Origin: Aestuariivirga sp.
GTDB lineage: Bacteria > Pseudomonadota > Alphaproteobacteria > Rhizobiales > Aestuariivirgaceae
Reading direction: 5' to 3'
NCBI GenBank assembly: GCA_020252385.1
Contig: JADCDC010000106.1
Span: forward strand, 1-6,638
DNA: 6,638 bases
The position numbers were made by a program, and so were the translations under genes. Of the stretch, positions 1 through 5,180 are shown in pieces (the stretch's first letter is position 1; each line of letters opens with the position of its first letter). The notes under the pieces are model-generated. The model was not told where the DNA came from. It worked only from the letters and a program-made list of their open reading frames with translations, and searched no databases.

Positions 1-15
1 TCCCCACAAGGGGGA
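1..15. repeat. Truncated palindrome at the window edge
   Basis: TCCCC at 1-5 pairs with GGGGA at 11-15 around the loop ACAAG. It lies 26 bases beyond the stop codon of the minus-strand amidohydrolase gene. Short palindromes of this kind, with C-rich and G-rich arms around ACAAG, are common between genes in rhizobial genomes. This looks like the edge of such an element, cut by the window boundary. It could serve as a 3'-end hairpin for the gene, but no T-run can be seen. Confidence 0.35.
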
Positions 16-41
16 GGGAACACTGGAATGGACAGCACAGC

Positions 42-1367
42 TCACAGCGCCTCCACGAAGCGGATCGGCTGGCCATGGGCTGTCCCCAAGATCTCGCCGT
101 TCCACATGACCGTCCGTCCACGGATGATCGTGCCGATGGGCCAGCCCGTGACCTCGCGGCCGTCATGGGGCGTCCACTTGCAGCGGCTTTCGATCCAGCC
201 GTTGGTGATGGTGCGCTTCGCCTTCATGTCGACGATGGTGAAGTCGGCGTCATAGCCCTCGGCGATGCGGCCCTTGCCGGCAAGCCCGAAGATGCGGTTC
301 GGCCCATGCGAGGTGAGGTCGACGAAGCGCTCGAGCGAGAGCATCCCCTGGTTCACGCAGTCGAGCATGACGGGCACCAGCGTCTGCACGCCCGGCATGC
401 CGGAGGGCGAGGCGGGATAGGGCTTGGCCTTCTCCTCCAGCGTATGGGGCGCATGGTCGGAGCCCAGCACGTCGACGAGGCCCGAATGCACAGCGGCCCA
501 GATCCCCGCCCGGTGGTGCGGCTCGCGGATCGGCGGGTTCATCTGCAGCCTGGTGCCAAGCCGCGCATAATCATCGGAGGTGAAGACGAGGTGGTTGGCC
601 AGCACCTCCACCGTGGCGACGTCGCGCGCGGCGGCGAGCAGCGGGAATTCATCGGCGGTCGAGATGTGGAGCACGTGGATGCGCTTGTGCGCCTCCCGCG
701 CCAGCCGGATCAGCCGCTCGGTCGAGAGCCGCGCCGCCTCGACGTCGCGCCACACGGGGTGACTGGACGGGTCGCCCTCGACGCGCAGGTGCTTCCTCTC
801 GTTGAGGCGGAATTCGTCCTCCGAGTGGAAGGCCGCACGCCTGCGGATGTTGGCGAGGATGCGGGCCACACCCTTGTCGTCCTCGACGAGGAGGGAACCG
901 GTGGAGGAGCCCATGAACACTTTCACCCCGGCGCAGCCCGGCAGCAGCTCAAGCTCGCCCAGCATGTGCGCGTTCTCGCGCGTGCCGCCCATGTAGAAGG
1001 CGAAGTCGCAATACATGCGGTTGCTGGCGCGGCGGATCTTGTCCGCCAGCGTATCGGCATCGGTGGTGAGCGGGCTGGTGTTGGGCATCTCGAAGACGCC
1101 GGTGACGCCGCCCATGACGGCGGCGCGGCCCCCCGTCTCGAGATCTTCCTTGTGTTCAGCACCCGGCTCGCGCAGATGGACCTGGCTGTCGATCACGCCC
1201 GGCAGGATGTGGAGGCCGGTGCAGTCGATGACCTGGGCCCCCTGCTCCTTCGCGAAGGAGCCGATCGCGGTGATGCGCCCTCCCGATACGGCAATGTCGC
1301 GCCGGCCGGTGCCGTCATGGTTGACGACGGTTCCGCCCTTGAGGATCAATTCGGCGTGGAACGGCAT
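42..1367 (-). CDS. Dihydroorotase-family amidohydrolase (QxH variant)
   Basis: A 441-residue cyclic amidohydrolase of the dihydroorotase/hydantoinase superfamily, a usual length for the family. Dihydroorotase interconverts carbamoyl-aspartate and dihydroorotate in cytosolic pyrimidine synthesis. Visible landmarks are GVIDSQVHLREPG (57-69), GVKVFMGSSTG with the likely carboxylated lysine K149, FHSED with H181, HVLHIST with H234, and LGSDHAPH with D304. These cover the usual metal sites except that Q62 replaces the first histidine of the HxH motif. From memory, a group annotated as dihydroorotase in alphaproteobacteria shares QVH, so this looks like that paralog and not the classical PyrC; its substrate is uncertain. 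The ATG at 1365-1367 was chosen because GAGG lies 7-9 bases upstream and family homology starts there. The frame stays open 215 codons further upstream, but that part is antisense to ygfZ. It is divergent from ygfZ. Confidence 0.9.
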   Translation of the reverse strand: MPFHAELILKGGTVVNHDGTGRRDIAVSGGRITAIGSFAKEQGAQVIDCTGLHILPGVIDSQVHLREPGAEHKEDLETGGRAAVMGGVTGVFEMPNTSPLTTDADTLADKIRRASNRMYCDFAFYMGGTRENAHMLGELELLPGCAGVKVFMGSSTGSLLVEDDKGVARILANIRRRAAFHSEDEFRLNERKHLRVEGDPSSHPVWRDVEAARLSTERLIRLAREAHKRIHVLHISTADEFPLLAAARDVATVEVLANHLVFTSDDYARLGTRLQMNPPIREPHHRAGIWAAVHSGLVDVLGSDHAPHTLEEKAKPYPASPSGMPGVQTLVPVMLDCVNQGMLSLERFVDLTSHGPNRIFGLAGKGRIAEGYDADFTIVDMKAKRTITNGWIESRCKWTPHDGREVTGWPIGTIIRGRTVMWNGEILGTAHGQPIRFVEAL

Positions 1368-1386
1368 TGTGGGGCCTCGGCAATCC

Positions 1387-1415
1387 TTGATCGTGGTATC
1401 AGGCCTTCGTAAATG
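1387..1415 (+). promoter_or_regulatory. Possible sigma-70 promoter of the ygfZ operon
   Basis: TTGATC (1387-1392) and TAAATG (1410-1415) are 17 bases apart, the ideal spacing for a sigma-70 promoter. The -35 box is fair, but the -10 matches TATAAT at only three of six positions. The gap between the two divergent starts is small, so any promoter of the plus-strand operon should lie here or inside the divergent gene. If it is real, transcription would begin near 1421, which would rule out the upstream ATG codons at 1413 and 1419 as ygfZ starts. Weak evidence. Confidence 0.25.
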
Positions 1416-1439
1416 TGGATGGGCAACGAAGCAACAGAG

Positions 1440-2258
1440 ATGCGTGACATTCACTTTCAGGCAGGCCGCCTTCCGGACCGCGCCGTGATCGGCGTCGAGG
1501 GACCCGATTCGGCGCATTTCCTCCATAATCTGCTGACCGCCGACATCGAGGGGCTGGCGCCGGGGGAGGCGCGCCATGCGGCACTCCTCAATCCGCAGGG
1601 CAAGATCCTGTTCGACATGCTGGTGCAGCGCACGGGCGAGGGCTTCCTGATCGATTGCGCCGCCAGCCGGGCGCCCGCGCTGCTGCAGCGGCTTGGCATG
1701 TACAGGCTCAGGGCGAAGGTCACGCTGTCGCGCCGCGACGACCTTGCGGTCGGCGTCTCCCCGGACGCGATTCCGGGAGGTTTTCCGGACCCGCGCACGC
1801 CCTTGATCGGCTGGCGAATCATCGGCTCGCCGCCCGAAGGCACGGCGGAGGGCTATGCCGCCGCCCGAATCGCGCTCGGACTGCCCGATTCGGATGCCGA
1901 CCTCGGCTCGGCCGAAATCTTCCCGCATGAGGCCAATCTCGACCAGCTGGGCGGGGTGAGCTTCTCCAAGGGCTGCTATGTGGGCCAGGAAGTGGTCTCG
2001 CGCATGCAGCACCGCGGGCTGGCGCGCAACCGCATCCTGCCAGTGAGGCTCGATGGCGCCGCCCCGCCCAAGGGCACAGACATCCGCGCAGGCGAAAAGC
2101 AGGTGGGAACCCTGCTCTCCTCCGCGGGTGACATGGCGCTGGCGCTGATCCGTCTCGACCGGCTGGCGGAGGCCACCGCCCCGCTGGTCGCGGAAGGGAT
2201 TACGCTCACCGTGATGAAGCCCGGCTGGGTGCGCTACGACGTGCCGGGGGCGGCATGA
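1440..2258 (+). CDS. ygfZ: Folate-binding protein YgfZ (GcvT-like Fe-S cluster assembly factor)
   Basis: A 272-residue member of the YgfZ/Iba57/GcvT-like family. YgfZ is a cytosolic tetrahydrofolate-binding protein that supports certain Fe-S enzymes, such as the tRNA-modifying MiaB. The diagnostic motif KGCYVGQE lies at residues 177-184, with the family's conserved cysteine C179, followed by SRMQHRG. The N-terminal part has the folate-domain segment LLNPQGKILFD (49-59), preceded by FLHNLLTADI, also typical. I chose the ATG at 1440 because family homology begins just after it and upstream codons add nothing recognisable. ATGs at 1413 and 1419 would add nine or seven residues; none of the three has a strong ribosome-binding site. 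It is the first gene of a four-gene run: its TGA overlaps the ATG of tag by four bases, implying translational coupling. Confidence 0.93.
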   Translation: MRDIHFQAGRLPDRAVIGVEGPDSAHFLHNLLTADIEGLAPGEARHAALLNPQGKILFDMLVQRTGEGFLIDCAASRAPALLQRLGMYRLRAKVTLSRRDDLAVGVSPDAIPGGFPDPRTPLIGWRIIGSPPEGTAEGYAAARIALGLPDSDADLGSAEIFPHEANLDQLGGVSFSKGCYVGQEVVSRMQHRGLARNRILPVRLDGAAPPKGTDIRAGEKQVGTLLSSAGDMALALIRLDRLAEATAPLVAEGITLTVMKPGWVRYDVPGAA

Positions 2259-2839
2259 GCGCCCTTCGTCACGCCGACGGCCTTTGCCGCTGCAACTGGT
2301 GCGGCACGGATCCCCTCTATGTGGCCTACCACGACACGGAATGGGGGGTGCCCGAATATGATTCGCAGGCGCTGTTCGAAAAGCTGCTGCTCGACGGCTT
2401 CCAGGCGGGCCTCTCCTGGATCACCATCCTCAGGAAGCGCGACAATTTCCGCGCTGCCTTCGACGGCTTCGACGCGGAGAAGATGGCGCGCTACACGCCG
2501 AAGAAGCTCGAGCGGCTGATGCAGGACGCAGGGATCGTGCGCAATCGCCTGAAGATCGAGGCGAGTGTCACGAACGCCCAGGCCTATCTCGCGATTCCGG
2601 ACTTCTCGGCTTACCTGTGGGATTTCATGGATGGCAGGCCGCTGCAGAACCGGATCCGCAGCATGAGCGAGATTCCGGCCAAGACGCCGATTGCCGAGAA
2701 GATGTCGAAGGATCTCCAGAAGCGCGGCTTCCGCTTCGTTGGACCTACCATCGTCTATGCCTTCATGCAGGCCTGCGGGCTGGTGAATGATCACCTCGTC
2801 GACTGCCACCGCCACGAGGCGGTGAAGCATGCCGCGTAG
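2255..2839 (+). CDS. tag: DNA-3-methyladenine glycosylase I
   Basis: A 194-residue Tag protein, close to the 187 residues of the E. coli enzyme and alignable with it nearly throughout. It excises 3-methyladenine from alkylated DNA at the start of base-excision repair. The four zinc ligands are present: C13, H26, H180 and C184, equivalent to E. coli C4, H17, H175 and C179. Other conserved blocks are DPLYVAYHDTEWGVPE (19-34), QAGLSWITILRKR (50-62), QDAGIVRNRLKI and the C-terminal FVGPTIVYAFMQACGLVNDH. W55 matches E. coli W46, in the base-binding pocket. The residue matching the base-recognition glutamate E38 is aspartate here (D47). The start overlaps the ygfZ stop as ATGA, with a G-run upstream as a likely ribosome-binding site. 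The 3' end overlaps the next gene by 11 bases. Confidence 0.96.
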   Translation: MSALRHADGLCRCNWCGTDPLYVAYHDTEWGVPEYDSQALFEKLLLDGFQAGLSWITILRKRDNFRAAFDGFDAEKMARYTPKKLERLMQDAGIVRNRLKIEASVTNAQAYLAIPDFSAYLWDFMDGRPLQNRIRSMSEIPAKTPIAEKMSKDLQKRGFRFVGPTIVYAFMQACGLVNDHLVDCHRHEAVKHAA

Positions 2840-3443
2840 CGCTGAGCCGCCGCGCGCCTGGCAGCGCATGCTGTCCGGCCGCCGGCTCGACCTTCTCGAT
2901 CCCTCCCCCCTCGACATCGAGATCGAGGACATCGCGCACGGCCTGGCGCGTGTGGCCCGCTGGAACGGGCAGACGAGGGGCGACCATGCGTTTTCGGTGG
3001 CCCAGCATTGCGTGCTCGTCGCCGAGATCGCCGAACATCTGAACCCCGCCCTCACGCGCAAGGAGCGGCTCGCCGCACTTCTCCACGATGCGCCGGAATA
3101 TGTGGTGGGCGACATGATCTCGCCCTTCAAGGCAGCGCTCGGCCTCGACTACAAGACCTTCGAGAAGCGGCTTCTGGCCGCCATTCACATCCGCTTCGGA
3201 CTTGCCGCCACGAGCCCTTCGAAGCTCGAGGCCTTCATCAAGACCTGCGATCGCATCGCGGCTTATCTGGAGGCAACGCAGCTCGCGGGCTTCGGCATCG
3301 CGGAGGCGCGGAAGTTCTTTGGCGAGCCGAAGGGCCTCGTGGGCGAGAATGCCGCACGCTTCTTCCGCCTGAAACCGCTTGCGCCCACCGACGCATCGGC
3401 GCACTACATCAAGCTGTTCGCAAAGCTGTCGCAAGACCCATGA
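2829..3443 (+). CDS. HD-domain phosphohydrolase resembling YfbR 5'-deoxynucleotidase
   Basis: A 204-residue HD-superfamily metal-dependent phosphohydrolase. The pattern matches YfbR, an enzyme that dephosphorylates deoxynucleoside 5'-monophosphates: R44-W45, H53 in DHAFSVAQH, H86-D87 followed by E90 in LLHDAPEY, D95 in GDMISPFK, and D141 in TCDRIAAYLE. In E. coli YfbR the corresponding residues are R18-W19, H33, H68-D69, E72, D77 and D137. The protein is probably cytosolic, with no membrane segment or signal peptide. Nucleotidase activity is inferred from this motif match; a different phosphate ester is possible. The ATG at 2829, inside the end of tag, was chosen because the following residues (RAWQRMLSGRRLDLLDPSP) look conserved; M14 at 2868 is the alternative. 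The stop overlaps the next ATG by four bases. Confidence 0.87.
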   Translation: MPRSAEPPRAWQRMLSGRRLDLLDPSPLDIEIEDIAHGLARVARWNGQTRGDHAFSVAQHCVLVAEIAEHLNPALTRKERLAALLHDAPEYVVGDMISPFKAALGLDYKTFEKRLLAAIHIRFGLAATSPSKLEAFIKTCDRIAAYLEATQLAGFGIAEARKFFGEPKGLVGENAARFFRLKPLAPTDASAHYIKLFAKLSQDP

Positions 3444-3943
3444 TCATCGTTTGTCCGCTCAGCCAGGTGCAGAAGCTCGTCGACGAGCATGGCGCGCGCG
3501 ATGTGGTAACACTTCTGGCGCCCGACACGCCGCACGAGACGCCGAAAGGCGTGTCGCCCGAACGCCACCTCAAGCTGTTCTTCCATGACATCGTGCAGGA
3601 GCTCGAAGGCCACCGGGCGCCGAACGCCGCCGATGCCGCGGAACTGATCGGCTTTTTCCGGTCCTGGACGCGCAAGACGCCCATGCTGGTCCACTGCTGG
3701 GCCGGCATCAGCCGCTCGACGGCCGCGGCCTTCGTCGCCTCCTGCATGTTTCGTCCGGGCACGGACGAAATGGAGCTGGCGGCCGAGTTGCGCGCCGCGT
3801 CTCCGTCGGCCACGCCGAACCGCCTCATCGTCTCGCTTGCCGACGAGGCGCTGGGCCGCCAGGGCCGCATGCTGCGGGCGATCGAGAAGATCGGGCGCGG
3901 CGCCGACGCCTTTGAAGGCAAGCCCTTCACGCTGAAGCTGTGA
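3440..3943 (+). CDS. Small tyrosine-phosphatase-like protein
   Basis: A 167-residue protein with the cysteine phosphatase P-loop HCWAGISRST at residues 85-94. C86 is the expected nucleophile and R92 the phosphate-binding arginine of the C-x5-R motif, as in tyrosine and dual-specificity phosphatases. D50 in LKLFFHDI, about 36 residues before the cysteine, is a reasonable general acid. A short hydrophobic N-terminal strand (MIIVCPLS) and helices around the P-loop fit a compact single-domain cytosolic enzyme. The substrate cannot be read from the sequence: protein phosphotyrosine, a nucleotide or another phosphate ester are all possible. The frame is open well upstream, but that part lies inside the HD gene. 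The start is set by the ATGA overlap with the HD stop, which also suggests translational coupling. It is the last gene of the operon. Confidence 0.88.
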   Translation: MIIVCPLSQVQKLVDEHGARDVVTLLAPDTPHETPKGVSPERHLKLFFHDIVQELEGHRAPNAADAAELIGFFRSWTRKTPMLVHCWAGISRSTAAAFVASCMFRPGTDEMELAAELRAASPSATPNRLIVSLADEALGRQGRMLRAIEKIGRGADAFEGKPFTLKL

Positions 3944-4113
3944 TCATCAAGGCGGCCATCAACTTCTCCCGCTTCAGCGGGAGAAGACCCCCGTTGCGGC
4001 ATGCAACGGGGAGATGAGGGGGAGTCGGGAAATGTCTCGGCTGACGTCCCCTCACCTACCCCGACTGCGTCGGGGACCCTTCCTCTCCCGCTAGAGCGGG
4101 AGAGGACGAAATC
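3944..4113. other. Convergent intergenic region filled by palindromes
   Basis: This 170-base gap separates two convergent genes, the phosphatase-like gene on the plus strand and the aminotransferase gene on the minus strand. Nearly all of it is the inverted REP-like pair described separately. No small open frame, promoter or T-run terminator is convincing here. The strong hairpins probably protect or define the 3' ends of both transcripts. Confidence 0.6.
3963..4106. repeat. Inverted pair of REP-like units (REPIN-like element)
   Basis: Four perfect hairpins lie in a row: arms 3963-3972/3977-3986 (10 bp, loop TTCA), 3989-3997/4003-4011 (9 bp, loop GGCAT), 4059-4065/4069-4075 (7 bp, loop TGC) and 4081-4091/4096-4106 (11 bp, loop TAGA). 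TGAGGGG (4015-4021) also pairs with CCCCTCA (4048-4054). Read outward from the centre near 4034, both halves follow the same plan: CCCCTCA, then YCT, a C-rich/G-rich hairpin, then a hairpin with CTCCCGC arms. The element is therefore two copies of one unit in inverted orientation, separated by about 26 bases. The organisation resembles bacterial REPINs. CTCCCGC-type palindromes are common in rhizobia. Confidence 0.8.
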
Positions 4114-4974
4114 TTACCGTCCGCCCAGCGCAAAGTCCCAGTAGAGATCGCGGGCCTTCTGCATGATGGGGCCGGGCTGGAAGCTCTTCTGCTCCGCCCG
4201 CGTGATGGGAGCGACCTTGGCATAGTTGCCGGTGGAGAACACCTCATCCGCGCCCAGGAATTCCTCCCAGCGGATCGAGCGTTCGTGCACCTTGACGCCG
4301 TTCTCGCGCAGCAGCCTCACCACGCGCTGGCGGGTGACGCCGTTCAGGAAGGTGCTGTTGGGCACCGGCGTGTGCGCCTCGCCATCCTTGGCGAACCAGA
4401 TGTTGGCGGTGGCGAGTTCCGCGACGTTGCCAAGGGGATCCAGCATCACCGCATTGTCGAAGCCGCGGGCGCGCGCCTCGCGGATGGCGCGCGCCGAATT
4501 GGGATAGTGGCAGGCGGCCTTTGCGTCCGTCGGCGCATATTCGAAGGAAGGCCTCCGGAACGGCGAGCAGGTGACGGAGATGCCCGTGGGCTTGGGCAGC
4601 GGCGCGTCATAGACGGAGACCGAGAACTGCGTCGAGTCGGGGTCGACGTCGACGAAGCCGTCCTCCGCCCAGAACATGGGGCGGAGATAGAGTTCCGCCG
4701 TCCTCGGGAACTTGGCGATCCCCTCGCGGATCAGCGCCTCGATCTCGGTGGCACTCTTCTCCACCTTGAGGCCGAAGCTTGTCGCCGAGCGCACGATGCG
4801 CTGGCAATGGAGGTCGAGGTCCGGCGCCACGCCCGCGAAGGCCCGCGCTCCATCGAACACGCAGGAGCCAAGCCAGTGCGCATGGGTCATCGGCCCCATG
4901 ATCTGCGGGTTGCCGCTGTGCCACTCACCCCGAAACCAGGTCCAGGCGGTGCCGGTGGTCTCTTTCCAACCCAT
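4114..4974 (-). CDS. Branched-chain amino acid aminotransferase (class IV, PLP)
   Basis: A 286-residue fold-type IV PLP aminotransferase, of usual length. It likely transfers amino groups between leucine, isoleucine or valine and 2-oxoglutarate in the cytosol. K152 in TDAKAACHYPNS is the PLP lysine, with Y157 next to it. E186 in NVAELATANIW should contact the pyridine nitrogen, and R59 in LDLHCQRIVRSA the phosphate. VFDGARAF (39-46) and FLNGVTRQRV (209-218) are further family blocks. The phosphate-loop region reads STGNYAKVAPI (247-257), where E. coli IlvE has SGTAAE. From memory, rhizobial proteins annotated as branched-chain aminotransferases share GNY, so this is that subgroup and not classic IlvE; substrate preference is unproven. 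The ATG at 4972-4974 has GGGAG seven bases upstream. It is convergent with the operon, and its upstream region is largely a repeat. Confidence 0.9.
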   Translation of the reverse strand: MGWKETTGTAWTWFRGEWHSGNPQIMGPMTHAHWLGSCVFDGARAFAGVAPDLDLHCQRIVRSATSFGLKVEKSATEIEALIREGIAKFPRTAELYLRPMFWAEDGFVDVDPDSTQFSVSVYDAPLPKPTGISVTCSPFRRPSFEYAPTDAKAACHYPNSARAIREARARGFDNAVMLDPLGNVAELATANIWFAKDGEAHTPVPNSTFLNGVTRQRVVRLLRENGVKVHERSIRWEEFLGADEVFSTGNYAKVAPITRAEQKSFQPGPIMQKARDLYWDFALGGR

Positions 4975-4998
4975 CGTCGTCTCCCGTTTCGTGCATCC

Positions 4999-5111
4999 TG
5001 GAGCGCGTTCCGACCAGGTGGAATCACCTGGTCGAAAAGAATTCGCTCCAGATCAATAGCTTGAGCGTGATCTTGTCGCAAAAGTGGTTCCCACTTTTGC
5101 GGATCATGCTC
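4999..5111. repeat. Tandem double-hairpin rhizobial intergenic repeat
   Basis: Two large nested palindromes lie side by side. The first has outer arms TGGAGCG (4999-5005) and CGCTCCA (5044-5050) around a perfect inner stem, 5011-5020 with 5025-5034 (10 bp, loop GAAT). The second has outer arms 5063-5072 and 5102-5111 (10 bp with one mismatch) around a perfect inner stem, 5077-5087 with 5091-5101 (11 bp, loop TTC). The motif GATCATGCTC at its end and CAAAAGTGG in the stem are, from memory, typical of a palindromic repeat dispersed in Mesorhizobium and relatives. It is probably a non-coding dispersed element. Confidence 0.78.
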
Positions 5112-5126
5112 TAGCGCACGCCGTAA

Positions 5127-5156
5127 CGAAACAGAAAGGGCGCCAGAGGCGCCCTT
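5127..5156 (-). terminator. Factor-independent terminator of the cell wall hydrolase gene
   Basis: On the minus strand, a 9-bp perfect stem AAGGGCGCC (5156-5148) and GGCGCCCTT (5144-5136), with the three-base loop TCT, is followed by the T-rich stretch TCTGTTTCG. It lies 25 bases after the stop codon of the SleB-type gene. Stem, tight loop and T-rich tail all fit an intrinsic terminator. It should separate this gene from the aminotransferase gene on the same strand. Confidence 0.75.
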
Positions 5157-5180
5157 CTCGCAACCAGCCATGCGTGGACG

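Larger units (their letters stand above)
4975..5180. other. Intergenic region upstream of the aminotransferase gene
   Basis: This 206-base gap lies between two minus-strand genes. Reading in the direction of transcription it holds the terminator of the cell wall hydrolase gene (5156 down to 5127), then the double-hairpin repeat (5111 to 4999), then 24 bases with the GGGAG ribosome-binding site of the aminotransferase gene. No clear sigma-70 promoter can be seen outside the repeat. Confidence 0.6.

Noticed and set aside
75..1412. Long plus-strand open frame (445 codons) opposite the amidohydrolase gene
   Set aside because: Its translation is rich in Arg, Gly, Ala and His with no recognisable domain. 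It mirrors a gene with strong motifs on the other strand, so it is a high-GC shadow.
1368..2012. N-terminal extension of the amidohydrolase by 215 residues
   Set aside because: The extension is entirely antisense to ygfZ except for the short gap, has no family homology, and a good ribosome-binding site precedes the internal ATG at 1367.
2234..3130. Minus-strand open frame of 298 codons across tag and the HD gene
   Set aside because: It covers two well-supported genes on the opposite strand and its translation has no coherent domain; shadow.
3008..3439. Upstream extension of the phosphatase-like gene to give 311 residues
   Set aside because: The extra part lies in the wrong frame of the HD gene and reads as Arg-rich low-complexity sequence. 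The ATGA overlap start at 3440 fits the operon pattern and family length.
3963..4106. Possible CRISPR array
   Set aside because: The repeated hairpins differ in sequence, are inverted instead of direct, and there are no regular unique spacers.
4285..5064. Plus-strand open frame of 259 codons opposite the aminotransferase gene
   Set aside because: Antisense shadow of a gene with intact PLP motifs; the translation is Arg/Gly/Ala-rich with no domain.
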